The position numbers and the translations under genes were made by a program. Below the pieces are notes generated by a model. That model did not search any database, had not been told where the DNA came from, and saw nothing but the letters and a program-made list of their open reading frames with translations. A DNA stretch of 64,000 bases from Pontederia crassipes (lineage: Eukaryota > Streptophyta > Magnoliopsida > Commelinales > Pontederiaceae): positions 59,672,547 to 59,736,546 of the forward strand of contig CM060194.1 of the NCBI GenBank assembly GCA_030549335.1, written 5' to 3'. Position 1 is the stretch's first letter. Every line of letters starts with the position of its first letter. Shown one piece after another: positions 1 to 12,347 of the stretch.

Positions 1-1306
1 GAGATGAGAACATTTAGAAACAACTTTTAATAATTTAAATACTTTTGTATCTCCAAACTCTATAGTAAATTTGCGAATATAATCTTAGATTTATAACGTT
101 TTGTTTGTTAAGGTTTTGACACGTTATATTTAGTCGTCGATTAAATTTATTTTATTTTTTATTTATGTATTCACCCAAATATAATGTAATTTTATTTTAT
201 TTATAGTTTGGTTAATGCATAAATAAAAAATAGAATTTAACTATTAAACAAATGGCAGGAGACGAAATCATAGAGTATCAAAGCTAAACAAATAACAATA
301 GTTCACAGGCGCAAAATCACCATGGGCATGAGACGACTCTGTTGGGCATGTTTAGCCTTGAAGGATAATCTCCTCCTGCTCTGCACCAAAATTCCACAAA
401 TCGGCCTGAGTCACGCATAAAAGGAGCGCAGCCACGAACGTGGGAAGGGGGAAGGGAAGAGGACGTCGAGTATATTGTCACCCCCTCCTTCGTCAGCATC
501 ATCTCGCCGACCACCGTGCTTCCACCACTTCCAATTCATCTCCATGCCCAACTCCCATTCGTCTGATGGTCTTTATGGACGAAAGGACTCCCACAAGAGA
601 CGAAAGGAAATAAAACGGAGGCCAAACATAATTTTTTTCCCAACGGATGAAGTCTTGTTCTCGAGGGATATAATCCACTATTTTATTATCCAGATATCAA
701 AAATGAAAAAGTTTCTATATGAGACTTTTAAGTTTTAAACAATGGGTTGAGCATCTTCTGATGGAAGAAAAGGTGATCCAAACGGATCTAAATGTGCATT
801 TCTTTATCTGAAGTTAAATTACTTGGGTCCATCACGTCTTGTTTACTTTATTATAATTTGTAGGCAATTTGGATTGTCCTATAGATTTTCTACGAAGTGA
901 CAATCCATATTGATTAGTATGAAAGTGTTTATCATTTATCTTCTTTCCATTTCAACCCTTTCAATCTTAAACAATAAAATATGAAAATAATACAAAAATA
1001 TTATATAACAACAACAAAAGTTTGTTATTCACATGAGTTGTATAATATTATTAATCATTATTTTGAATATTACATATATTTATTACAATATTATCATTTA
1101 AAAATATTTATTAATTTATTATCATTACTATATTTATTTAAGTTATTAATTTTGTAATTTGGTTGTTCAAGTCTTTTGTCGAACTAAATAAATTTTAACT
1201 TGACATTAGTGAGAAATGATGTTTTAGTAAAAAAATGCATTACAATCATTTGAGTTGCTAGAAAGATTACTTATAGATATTTAAGATAATACACATTGAT
1301 GATAAT
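1..1306. other. AT-rich intergenic DNA, no gene seen
   Basis: No open frame here shows a recognisable domain or plant-like codon use. A short GC-richer patch lies near 410-560. The rest is AT-rich and low in complexity. I see no RNA gene and no mobile element with clear ends. The segment ends at the left target-site duplication of the LINE that follows. Confidence 0.6.
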
Positions 1307-1319
1307 TTAATAAGTAACA
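1307..1319 (+). repeat. Left target-site duplication of the LINE
   Basis: The 13 bases ttaataagtaaca are identical to 7270-7282. They set the exact outer limits of the LINE. Confidence 0.85.
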
Positions 1320-1515
1320 TGGGTAATCCGCTTTGAACTATCCTTATGGCAACTTAAGCAGCCCCTGACCATCTACAACATGGGTAACTCTTATCTTGTG
1401 GGGACCTTGGATGTTTCGCGGGCACCTCCTTCTTTTTTCCAGTCTTCAACCTTTTTTCTACCTTGATGAGCGTCACCTTCTTGCGGTCACTTCGGTGTGG
1501 ATCTAGTTCCCAGAT

Positions 1516-2514
1516 TTGGCGTTTGAGCTCCGTTCATTTGCGACTGTCATCCATGTTGCGAGCTGCTTTGGACGAACGCTCCGCTTTGACGAGGAGAGTC
1601 TGTGTCATGATAAAGGGGAAGTTATCAGAGTCTGTGTTGAGGTCGACATGACAAAACCTCTCAAACAGGGTGTCTGGGTGCGGACGCCGGATGGCTATAG
1701 GTACTTTCAACTGGTGAAATATGAGAATTTGTCAGTCTTTTGTTTTTGTCATATTGTTGCAGGTCACATGATGGATGAGTGTCCTAGACGTTCCGGTGTT
1801 TCTACGGAGGGAGCGAAGGAAGGAAGTGTCCTTCTTTTTGGTCCCTGGCTCGCTTCACGGCCAGCGGCCGAGCATTTTTGTCCTCCGAAATGTTTGGGAC
1901 ATCGTGTCCATGGATGTGACTATGGACTCCATGGGCATGACCAGTGGCGTATAGGGCGGCGACCTACCGACGCCGAGGATGACGGCAACTTGTGTCCGGA
2001 TCTCAATGTACCACCGCCGGAGATTGGCCTTGGGGCTGCCATCGGCGAGCAATGGTCGGATTCCCAGATCGGGTCTGGCGGTGCGTGCGTGACACCTACT
2101 GCGCACCATACGCATGGGGATCGTTCGGTGCAAGAGCCGCCATGTGGAGAAATCGTAACGGATCACATACGGTGCGGGACAGCTATTACGCACTCAGTTC
2201 CCGACTCTCAAGCCACTCATGCCACCCAATGCTCGATTGATGGGAGCCGCTCATCTTCTGCTCCTTGTAACGGCGAGGCAACACGTGTCCCCCACTCACA
2301 CTCTTCTGTCATGGATCGCTCAAATCATGATCACTCATCTACCCCAAAGCCGCCCGTCGTTATGCCATCTGCTACTCCATGCTCACATAACCAGGGAAGT
2401 AACCCTAACTCTTTAGATGTTGCCTCTCCCCCTTTTACTTTTGTCTCGGCAGATCCCTTGGTCGTTTACCTCTTCCCTCTGATTCTCCGATTTCACTCAT
2501 CCTCTGTCTCATAG
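1516..2514 (+). pseudogene. LINE ORF1 (nucleic-acid-binding, broken)
   Basis: This 332-codon frame matches plant LINE ORF1 proteins, which coat the element's RNA. Its first part has the typical run GRTLRFDEES, then RVCVEVDMTKPLKQGVWV, then YENL followed by a knuckle-like motif. In that motif C, H and C keep CCHC spacing, but the second Cys position is His, with a Cys one residue earlier, so zinc binding is doubtful. The homology starts upstream of the first Met: in the same frame the codons just before 1516 read FPDL after an in-frame TAG near 1504. The annotated start is therefore not the original one. The rest of the frame is low-complexity Pro/Ser/His-rich sequence that looks eroded. Confidence 0.7.
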
Positions 2515-2906
2515 TGGTCTCTTCCAGACAGGTTTTAGGCCTCTTCCGCACCCCTTCTCCAATATCTGCTCCAGTGAAACAGATGGATGCCTCATCTCAT
2601 GAGGCCATGGTGGAACAAATACCGGGAAGCTTCTAGTCCAGTTATCAGCAACCACGATCCAGAGAAGTCTGACTCTTCAGAGGAGGAGCTGCCGAACCCG
2701 GAGCTGATTCCCGAGGCACCCAACCTCAAGAAGAAGGACCGGCTCCCTGGAAGCTGCGGCGGCCGCCCCCTCTCCTAACGAGAACTAAGCCATAGGGGAA
2801 AAAGAGAACAAATGAAGAAGGTAATCTAGCGTCGTCAAAACATCCAAGGACCTCAATGCGTGTAAGGAGGATCTGCGAACCATCAGGGTGTTGGCGCCCT
2901 AAAATA

Positions 2907-5900
2907 ATGAAGATCGTCGTATGGAACTGTCGGGGAGCAGATCGGAGCAAGGTCAGGGACTGCCTCCTCAAGATTATCAAGAAGCACCGACCGGACATAC
3001 TAGTTCTTCTTGAAATGCATGTGGACGCGCGGCACTCGGCTGCTACCATTCGTCGACTTGGTTCCTCCTGGAGTTGCCTTTGCCAGCCGGGTACGGGCCA
3101 TTCTGGAGGAATTTTGATTGCTTGGCAGCATAATCTTATCCAGATGACTTCGCTCCTGTCTACTACTCAAGTCTTGCATGTTGTTATTTCTGTTCACTGT
3201 TTCTCTTTGCTTCTCTCTTGCGTTTATGCTAACACAATCCACTCTCTTCGTCAAATGCTTTGGTCTGAATTAGGCAAGTTAAATGCTAATGTTTTCCCGT
3301 GGGCCATTGTTGGCGATTTTAACTGTTTGCTTGACCCTGAGGACAAGAGGGGAGGCGCCCCCTTTAGAATGACAAAATTAAATCTGCTCGGCACCTGGCA
3401 TCAGTAATTGATGCTCAGGGGCTTCTTGACCTCCGTCCTGTAGATACCTTTTTCACCTGGTATAATAACCGTAACAATATGGCTCGAATCCTTTGTCGAT
3501 TAGACCACTTCTTTCTCAATCACCACTAGTTAATGACCTTTCCTAATATCCAACTCAGGGGTCTTGTTAGGACTGCATCAGACCACTCTCCTCTCTTAAT
3601 GACTACTAGTTCCGCTCGATCGCGACCCCGTAATGTTAAATATGAAAATTTCTAGTTCGATTACCTGAGGCAAGGACCATTGTTCAGTCTGAGTGGCGTA
3701 TTAACACCTTTGGTCCCAACCTCCAGCGTAACCTTAATGCTATCAAACAAAAAAACTTACATTGGAATAAGTGCGTCTAGGGGTGTTCATGGGTTGGGTC
3801 AAACCCGACCCGTGAAACAAACTCGATTCGACCTGCTCGGGCCCCTTAAATTTTGGCTGTGACCCGACCCGGGTCGGGTGGTCGGGTTACTCGATCACTT
3901 TTTTTCTTTTTAAAAAAATTATTTATTTTTTAATATAAAAAAGAATTTATTATTTTATTTTTAATACAAAATAAAGTATTTTTAAATATAAAAATATTGT
4001 TTTAAATATCTATATATTTTTTTACATTTAAAATAGCTTATTTCATATTTTTTAAGATTTTAAATGGTATAAAACTATCCATTTAACTAAAAAATAATTA
4101 AAAAATTTTTAAAAAAGAAAAAAAATTGGGTCATCGGGTTGGGTCGGGCCCACTCGCGTTGAAATTTTTCAACCCGAACTCGACCCGGTCAGGTTTTGGT
4201 CGGGTCGGATCGAATTTTCGGGTTCACGGACCCGGTGAACACCCCTACTTGCGTCTGTTGCCCAGCCGCGCATCCAGGCACTTGAACTTATTGATGCCCG
4301 TCGGGGACTATCTGGCTATGAGCTTAGTTGTCTTAGGTTAGCCTACCACAAACACCTTGTTTATCTCTCGACAAATTAGTGTCAAATGGTGGAGTAAATC
4401 GAGAGTCGGCTGGTTGAAAAATGGTGATAAAAATTCCAAAATTTTCCATCTCTCTGCCACAATTAGGCGCCAGCAGAATAGAATTAATGCTATTTCTAAC
4501 TCTGCCGGTAACATTGTGTGTGATGAGGACCACATTCGGTCATGTTTTGCCCTTCACTACACTGACCTTTGAAAATTTGATCCCCTCCCTAACATTCCTC
4601 TTGAGAACTGGTCTGAGCTTCCCACTCTTGATCCCATCTGGAACTCCTCTCTCTTGGCTCCTATCTCCTCTGCGGAGATCAAAGATAGTTTATGGCAGCT
4701 CGGCCTGGGGAAGGCTCCGAGGTCGGATGGATACACCGTTGAGTTTTATGGAAATTACTGGGATATTGTGGGGGAAGGGATCACAAAATGTATTCAACAT
4801 GCTTTCCTTCACGAGTGCCGTCCCACTAGTTGGACCCGCACTACTCTAATATTTATACCAAAGAAACCACACCCGAAATATGTCACTTATTATCGACCTA
4901 TCTCACTATGTAATGTGTTGTATCAATTAATGGCAAAAATCCTTGCTAACCGTCTCAAGCCTACTCTTTCAGCCCTCATTAATCCGACGTAGTCCGCATT
5001 TATTCAGGGGCAATCAATTCAAAAAAACATCAAATCGCCAGTTTTTACTTGGTACATAAATGATGTTCATTCTAACTCTTTTTCAAGTCAGTTGTGACTA
5101 CAGTAGGATGATCCTTTATCCCCTTACTTGTTCATATTAATATCGTAAGTTTTTTCCTCACTAATCAATCAGCAAGTGACCCTTGGATGCATTAGACCCT
5201 TTTCTTTGGGGACGTTTACCTTATCTTATTTATTATTTGCTGATGATTTACTTATTTGTATTGCAACCACAAAAAGGAACTGTAAAGAACTGCTTTCCAT
5301 CATTAAACTCTATAAGTCTTTTATTAATAAATGGATCAACACTGAGAAGTCTGAAATTTACTTGCTTGCCCATCTAAGCTTAACAGGAATCAGAGAGCTA
5401 TTATTAGTAATACACTTAACATCAATGTCGGTGAATTTCCTTTCACGTATTTAGGGGTGCATGTTTCCTATAAGACTATTCCCATGAGTGCTCAACTAAA
5501 ACATGCTCAACATTTTGCATCTCGTATATCTGGTTGGAAAAGTAAGACCCTTAATCTGGTCAAGAAAGCCACGTTAATTAATACTGTTTTAAATTCCATC
5601 CCTAAGAATGCTTTAAGTTCCACATTTATATCTATGGGTGTTATCAGATCTCTGGAAAAATCTTCTCGATCTTTCTTTTAGCGTTCATGTAAAGAGGAGC
5701 GAGGCATTCATTTTATTAACTGGCATACTATTCTTATGCCAAAGGATCACGGGGGGATGGGCATTCGTAATCTACGTTTGGTTCAATCATCGCTTCTGGC
5801 CAAACGTATACAAAATTTGCTAAACAACAAACCATCCCATTGGAACTCTCTTGTTGCTAATAAATATGGACCGATGCATTTATGGGGCGATCCTGAGCGG

Positions 5901-7250
5901 TATTCTCATTCTACCACTAGTTGGTGTATCATTCTAAACACCATCCACTGCATCAAACCTGGATTTAGAAAAATTATTGGTAATGGGGAGACCACTAATG
6001 CTTATGATGATCTTGGATCTTAAATATCCCTCTGGCATGGATGCCTACTTATATTAACATGAGTTGTATTTATGATATATGCAGCTTTAAAGTTAAAAAT
6101 CTATTTTCGAATGATGGGCATTGGAATGAAGTTTTATTAAATGGTCTTTTTGGTCCTCTACTGGTTTCTCGCATTCTATCGATTGTTTTAGCGTCGGCCG
6201 CATGTGATGATCAGTGAATTTGGACTGAGCATTTGCAAGGCACTGCCTCTGTTTATGGTTTTCTCACTCACAACACTCTGCCGCCGCCTAGATCTGGATG
6301 GCCAAATTGGAACGGCATATGGAAGTACCCGATACCCCCTAAGATCCATATTTTCATTTGGAAGATGCTCCACAGACGCCTGCCTACTATGGATGTAACA
6401 TCCACCGCTTCTCTCCTAACTCTTATCCCTCTTGTACCTTATGTGCTTTGGATCTAAAAACTGTCTCTCACCTTTTCTTTCACTGCTCCATTGCTCGTCA
6501 ATTTTGTAATTTATGTTAGTCTCGTCTTCATTACAATTTTTTAGTTCTTCAATTCTTGGGATACTGGATCTTGGACTAATGAGGGCTCTCTTTGGCTCCG
6601 ACCTCTAAGTCCAAGCTGCTATCTATCATTTCCTTCTCCTTTTGGGGGTTATGGGGTATGAGGAATGACTTGCATTTTCGTTCTGCGTGGAAAGGGTGAT
6701 TGCGAGTTTCTAGGAATATGACGATATCCACTGCCCTGAGGCACATATCCCCCACGTCCCTCTTTGGGTACGGTGGGAGCCCCCACCCCTCGGCTTGGTT
6801 AAGCTCAATTCAAATGGTTCCCTGTTGAGCAGAGAGTGGGGGAGTGGGGTTTCTTCTTCGTGATTCTAATGGTTCTCTTATCACTGCAGGGTCTGATTAG
6901 GATGGCTGCTTCAATCTTGGAGCTTGATGCGTGGAGGATTTTGGCGGGACTGCGTCGCTGCCAGCTTTTTGGTGTGGATCGCCTTCTCGTTGAAATGGAT
7001 TCACAAGCTCTTGTTCACATTATCCGTAATCCTAGCATCAGCCCTTGGCGCATCAAGAACATAATTTTCGAAATTACCAATACTTCAAACTTTTGTCGAA
7101 TGGAATATCTCACATGTTTTTTGGGAGGCAAATGCCCCTACTGATTTTTTGGCAACTCGTGGCTGCTCTATGCTCGGCAACACTTTTTGGGAAGACTCTG
7201 GAGCTTCTTCACTTAATGTATCGTGACATTTCCGTTAAATTTAATAGATA
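2907..7250 (+). pseudogene. LINE ORF2: endonuclease, reverse transcriptase, RNase H (broken)
   Basis: ORF2 starts at the Met at 2907 (MKIVVWNCRG). The endonuclease keeps its usual landmarks in order: NCRG, LLEMH, YAN, GDFNCLL, then after a frameshift near 3400 RLDHFFLN and SDHSPLL. A MITE interrupts the frame at 3778-4247. The reverse transcriptase resumes with WLKNGDKNSKIFH and has GKAPRSDGY, a YYRPISLCNVLYQLMAKILANRL-type block (about 4882-4960), a DPLSPYLF block (about 5113) and the FADD catalytic loop (about 5240). The block that should carry the first catalytic aspartate (FDxV/YDxV) is missing between about 5040 and 5105, which points to an internal deletion. Downstream are a zf-RVT-like region (about 6300-6500) and RNase H remnants (VEMDSQALVHIIRN, about 6990-7030). 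There are many stops and frameshifts, so no active enzyme is possible. Confidence 0.82.
3778..4247. mobile_element. hAT-type MITE nested in the LINE
   Basis: The left end reads TAGGGGTGTTCA and the right end is its reverse complement TGAACACCCCTA. The flanks agtgcgtc (3770-3777) and cttgcgtc (4248-4255) match at 6 of 8 positions, consistent with an aged 8-bp hAT duplication. Next to each end are repeated GGGTCGGGT/CCCGACCC motifs, and the centre is AT-rich without a coding frame. It splits the LINE ORF2 and so is younger than the LINE. Confidence 0.78.
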
Positions 7251-7269
7251 AGCATCACCTTTAAAAAAA

Positions 7270-7282
7270 TTAATAAGTAACA
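7270..7282 (+). repeat. Right target-site duplication of the LINE
   Basis: Exact copy of 1307-1319, placed directly after the A-run that ends the LINE. Confidence 0.85.
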
Positions 7283-9221
7283 ATTTTTATATGTAGTTTG
7301 TTAGGTACTGCGAAAATGTAATACAGTAAACACCCCCTTAAAGTGGACAACTCTTTCATCTATACGAGTGATGAAATGAAGATCAATATTTTAAAAATCG
7401 AATCAAAAATTAGATCAACATGCCAATTCACTCAAGATCCAACCTGTTCAATAGGATTTAAATTGGTTGAACCATATTTTTTATATAATAATATTATTTA
7501 AAATTATTTGAGAGTAATCTAATATATAAATATTTATAAAAATGATTAAACCAATTTAATAATTATTATTTGTTGCCATAAGTTGATTTAAATACCAATT
7601 TTATTTTATTTAATACGTTATTACTAATATAATAGTTCAAATTTATTTTCAACCTAAAATCATAATTATATTTTATTATCTTTCCATTTATAATTCTCAT
7701 TTATTTTATTATTCTCTTAATAATAGTTATCATTTGTATTCATTTCCTCCAATTAACTTTCCTTTTATTTTCTTATTTTAAATTTTAAATTCTTTCCTTT
7801 TTCTCCCTCCATCTTTATAACTTTTCAATCATGTAAAATTATTTTGGTAACTTTAAACTTTCATATCCCAAAGAGGATCTATCCATCTATCTTATTATTC
7901 CCTAATAGAAACTTTCCATATATCTTATTTTTTGAAAGAAAACAAAAAAAAGGGTTGAACATGATTCAACCCACTTTTCCTGATTTACTCAAGTCAAATT
8001 AGATTCTTTGCCATTTATGATTTTACAACTAAACTAGACCGGATATGCAATCAATTTACGATCGAACTAGTTGAACCGGTCAATCCGAAGTAATTTTTAT
8101 AACATAAAAAAGATGAACCACATGATGAATGAATATATGAAATAAAATGTTATATGATAAAAAGACTTTTGTCCTAATGTATATGACTTCCTCCTAATGA
8201 TGATAAACATGGAACAATGATAGAAATTTTTATTTCCTTTCTAAATGAAAGATGAACTCTCAATGATGATTTCATTTTCTTTTTAAGTTAAAGATGAACT
8301 ATTATATGATCCTATTAATGATTTAAGATTTGCCATGTGGTCAAAATGATAACGACGCTAACAAGTGTACTAATAACTCAAATAATAAATAATGAAAAAA
8401 TTATAGTTTCCATAAGGATGGAATAACTAAGATCTTATTATAACCTAGTTAATTGAGAAATTAAGAAAAAAATATTTTCAAATGTAAATAAAATAAATAA
8501 GTGATCAGTTGGATGAATGATAATTTGATCATTAGAGCACTTTACTATTATCACTATCATGCAATGCAATGGATATTCTCGATTAGAATTAATTGAATCA
8601 ATAATAAAGTTCAATTCTCAAAGTTTATTTAGTCAATATTTTAGGTTTTAACTATTATCTTAAGAATAATTAGAATAAACTATTTATTTTGATTTTTAAG
8701 TTATATAATTAATCAAAATATGCATTCAAATGGAAGTGTGACAAAATACATTCTCAAGTCACTTTAATGATTACACAATTTAGGTCTATTTCGGTTTATC
8801 TAATTGTCGCATGCATGAAATAAAATCAATTCTAAAAACTATTGTGAAATCAACTACTACTTTTCATATAGCAATCAACTCGTAAATAGTAGAATTACAT
8901 GAAAGCATTAAACACAAACATGCAATACTATTAAAGTTTCAAACCAAATTAATATCAAGAAAAACTATAATACATAAATAGGGTTTAACTAGGAAGTCTT
9001 GCAGATGCTTAATATGTCCTATATCAAGTTTTTGATAGAGCTTCGCAGTTGTTTTCAAACTTCTTCCTCTTATTGACCTTCAAAACAATACTCTAGAGAT
9101 ACCTCTCCAATTCCTTTTTCCCTCCTTTTATAGACTTTCTCGTGTATCCAAGTAACCATCCCAATCTCAAATGGAAAAGTAGATAAAGTCTATCATGTCA
9201 TCATGATCGTGCTCTGGGTTG
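7283..9221. other. AT-rich intergenic DNA
   Basis: No coding frame or RNA gene is seen. Short stretches resembling the gaaccggtcaat / ggttgaacca ends of worn plant DNA transposons occur near 7440-7470 and 8020-8090, but I could not define ends or a TSD. Confidence 0.5.
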
Positions 9222-9226
9222 TCATG

Positions 9227-10833
9227 TGATACGTGCAAATTAAGCGCAAATATATATTAGCAATTATACTAGATCGTATCAAGTAATAAAGAGTGAATAG
9301 AGTGTCGAACCTACGAGGACTAATCTAGATTCTTATCTTTCTAACTTAAGTTTATTAATTGAGAAAGTAACAAGAATTGATTTGTGATAAAAATAATCCG
9401 AATTGATGATAACCAGAGATAATGATGCCTTTAATTAATGTGAGAGAAAGTTAGAACTCAGACTTCGTATCCCTATCGTATTCTCTTAATTATTAATAAT
9501 TAAATATAGACTTCTTGTAGAAAATAAATGGATAAAAGGTATAGGACTCAAAAGCTTGAGGACCTAACTACCCTAGTAAAAAAATATAATCAAAGCACGT
9601 TGAAAACTCAATCCACTTTAATATACTCTAAACTAAGATGCGTTAATATGAAAGGTTGCTTAAAGTAAATGACTCAAAAACTTGAGAACATAATTATCTT
9701 AAATAGAAGTAAAACTAAAGACGTCGAAAACTCGATCAACTATAATCTACCTTATCTAAGATGCTTTAAGTTACAAACCTCCGTTTATTGATATAATTGT
9801 TAGCAATTAAAACCAATTTATTAACAAAAATATCAAAATAACTGAACTCGGCCCGGGTCAGAAGGAACTCGGCCTGGGCTGACACACAAAATTTTCTCTT
9901 CAGTAGAAATAATGAAGGAACCCGGCCCGGGTTCTTCACGGAGAATAATCGATCACTTTTCTCGCAGAATTATGTGAAATCAATGCAAGAAATTAATAAA
10001 CTCAGATTAAACATGAAATCCTCATCATAACCATGTTCACAAAAGTCTAAACAATAAAATATATTAAGAGAAAATTGAGGTTCAAACGTAGTCTTCCTTT
10101 AACAACTAAACTAATCCATAATCGAAAGAATTTAACATCAAATTCGAGGGAAAAATATAAAATAAAGATTAGAAAATGTATCCCAAGAGATGGTGGACGT
10201 CTCCGAAATAAGTCTTGGCCGAAACTACGCTCCAAACGATCGCCCGAAACCACGAAATCTCTACTTCTTTGATTGATTTGTAGTGGTGCGTAGTAGAACT
10301 TCATCTCTCGTTTATGGTGCGGCTACGGCTTCAAAATCCGATATTGCATACTTCTTGGCTTCGTGGTACATCCATATTTATAGGGGTGATGGTCTTTTAG
10401 GGTTCCAGTTGAGTTCGTGATTTAAATTCAAGTTAAAGTCGGCCGAAAAATCACGTGATCTGTCAGTTTGGCTGATTTGTACTAACTCGGGCTGAGTCTG
10501 ATCCAACTCGGACCGGGTTCAGTTTAGATTTTATTTTCGGGTAGAAATCGATTCAGAGTCAGATTTTAATGCCAACCCGGTCCGGGTATGATGCCAGCTT
10601 GGCCCGAGTTTCTCTTGAACTCAATCATATGTACTCTTTGTGCTCCGTTTTACGTGCTTTTTCCAATCCGATCGCTTTGCACCTCCAAAATGATGATCCT
10701 GAGAATAAAATCAAATAGAAGTGGGTAGCTTTGGACTCAAAAGAAATTAAGAAAATAGATGCATGCAATGGTAAAAACTATGAAAAATAATCTAAATGAT
10801 GCATGTAAAACATGTATAAAAATGCATGCATCA
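9227..10833 (-). repeat. 3' LTR of the minus-strand retrotransposon
   Basis: The outer end abuts the TCATG duplication. The inner end TGCATGCATCA (plus strand) adjoins the purine tract at 10834. Positions 10556-10833 match 13682-13975 closely, apart from a 12-nt tandem duplication (gagaaaata-type) in the right copy. The LTR carries several palindromic CCCGGGCC-like motifs. Confidence 0.78.
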
Positions 10834-10873
10834 AATTCTCCCAATCTTGAACTCTTGCTTGTCCTCAAGCAAG
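10834..10873 (-). promoter_or_regulatory. Polypurine tract and stem-loop next to the 3' LTR
   Basis: On the minus strand a hairpin (8-bp stem CTTGCTTG/CAAGCAAG, loop AGGA; 10854-10873) is followed by gttcaagattgggagaatt and then directly by the LTR start TGATGCATGC. The G-rich tract is in the right place to prime plus-strand DNA synthesis. Confidence 0.6.
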
Positions 10874-11155
10874 TTCCAAGGCAAGACTCAAGAATCATAA
10901 TTGAACCATCATAGTCTCCACCCCATGACTAATACTTTTCCACTACCATCGTTTTACAAGTCCATCACCAAAGTATCTAACCATAACCCAGCCTTATAAA
11001 ATTTTTGGATCTTAAACAGTTTAAACTTATTCTAGTTCAGCTCCGTGCAAGAAAACATATAGTCTATCAAATAACAGCATTAATGTTGAATGCAAAAAGT
11101 ATAGAGTGAGCTTAATTTTACTTTATTCACCTTCTTATAGATTTATAGAATTGAT

Positions 11156-11495
11156 TACTCATGTGCTTCTCCATATTGCTCAAGGCGGTCCATGTAACAG
11201 GCTTTCGACCGACGGATCCCAGACCAGTTGGCCTTAGGTCGTTAGGCAAGAATCCCCTACGGATCTAATCACCCAACACACCCAAGTTTCGAATAACACA
11301 ATTTTGCATCATTTAAAACTTGTCTCTTTTACTGATTTGGTACTCTTGTGCTTCTCCATATTGCGCAAGGTGGTTCATGTAGCGGGCTTTCGACCAACGA
11401 ATCCCAGAGCAGTTGCCCTTAGGTCGCCAGGCAAGAATCCCCTACGGATCTAGTCACCCGAACACACCCAGGTTTCGGATAACACAATTATACCT
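11156..11495 (-). repeat. Two-copy direct repeat in the retrotransposon 3' region
   Basis: A unit of about 150 bp starting tact(c/t)(a/t)tgtgcttctcc is present at 11156-11307 and again at 11341-11492, a period of 185 bp. The copies share CCTACGGATCTA and the CAAGAATCC stretch with scattered substitutions. The pair lies between the ORF and the 3' LTR. Tat/Retand-type elements are known to carry tandem repeats there. Confidence 0.75.
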
Positions 11496-11964
11496 TCTTA
11501 TAACTTTTGGGGTTTAACTAACCCTCTTTCAGATTTATTTATTTTAAGCTCACAAAATACTTTATGCATTCAATAAAAAGGCTACTACCATCAAGACATA
11601 AAATAAAAATAAGAAATGAAATGCAAGCATGAACAGAAATCAGTGGTCTAAGTATCCATAATTTTACTTGGCAACATACACTTTCCAACTTACCCAATAC
11701 TAAGGTGATGGAACAAATAAAATCATGGCAATAAAATTTCATAAGTACACAGGGTGTCCTTAAATTTCACTTAAGTTCAAATAAGAAGAACAAACAATAA
11801 GGCAAAATGATGGTGAATGGTATTTTTGTGATTTTTGAAATTTTTAAATTTTTATGGATTTTCATAAGATGCAAAGATGAAGCAAACATGCAATACTGAA
11901 ATAAACTAAAAGAAAGCAAACATGATGATGCAATACAATAAACAAATATGATGCATGAAATGCA

Positions 11965-12002
11965 ATCTCCCCCAAGCTTGAACTACACACTGTCCTCAGT
12001 GT
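11965..12002 (-). promoter_or_regulatory. Second polypurine-tract-like module
   Basis: On the minus strand a hairpin with stem ACACTG/CAGTGT and loop AGGA (11987-12002) is followed by gttcaagcttgggggagatt and then gcatttcatgc, which resembles an LTR start. It has the same design as the module at 10834-10873 but a different stem. Confidence 0.55.
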
Positions 12003-12347
12003 TAGCTAGACAAGATGAGGAGTACAAGATGAAAGACTCAAAAGGATAGAAAAGAAAAAAGGAAAAGACACGACCAGCTAGCCCATCCCTGGAGGCGGTG
12101 GAGGTGGTGGATACTGCCTGAAGTAGTCCTGAACCAGCTGCTCAAGATGATCCTGACGATCGCTAAGCTGTCGAAACTCAGCCTGAGTCTCCTGATGGTG
12201 CTGCTGCATCAGCTGGTACTGTCGCTCTTGGCCTGCAAGAAGTGCGGCTAAGGTATCCTATAGAGCCGAGACATCGAAACTGACAGAGGTAGATGCATGA
12301 GATGCGGACTCGGGCTGCAGTGGTGGACTCGGAGCCATAAAGGGTGG

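Larger units (their letters stand above)
1320..7269 (+). mobile_element. L1-type LINE retrotransposon with exact TSD (inactive, MITE inside)
   Basis: The 13-bp sequence ttaataagtaaca occurs at 1307-1319 and again at 7270-7282. The right copy follows a run of seven A (7263-7269), the layout expected for target-primed reverse transcription. Between them lie, in order, an ORF1 with a knuckle-like motif, an apurinic-type endonuclease, a reverse transcriptase, a zf-RVT-like Cys/His region and a C-terminal RNase H. This is the plan of plant L1 elements with RNase H. The element is about 5.95 kb, of which 470 bp is a later MITE insertion at 3778-4247. All reading frames are broken by stops, frameshifts and deletions, so it is a fossil. 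The 5' end looks near complete because ORF1 sequence is present, but a full 5' UTR cannot be judged. Confidence 0.88.

Noticed and set aside
475..738. 87-codon plus-strand frame near the left edge
   Set aside because: No domain, no homology I recognise, low-complexity ending in AT-rich DNA. Likely chance.
11156..11495. CRISPR-like spacing of repeats
   Set aside because: There are only two long units inside a plant retrotransposon. This is a tandem repeat, not an array of short repeats and spacers.
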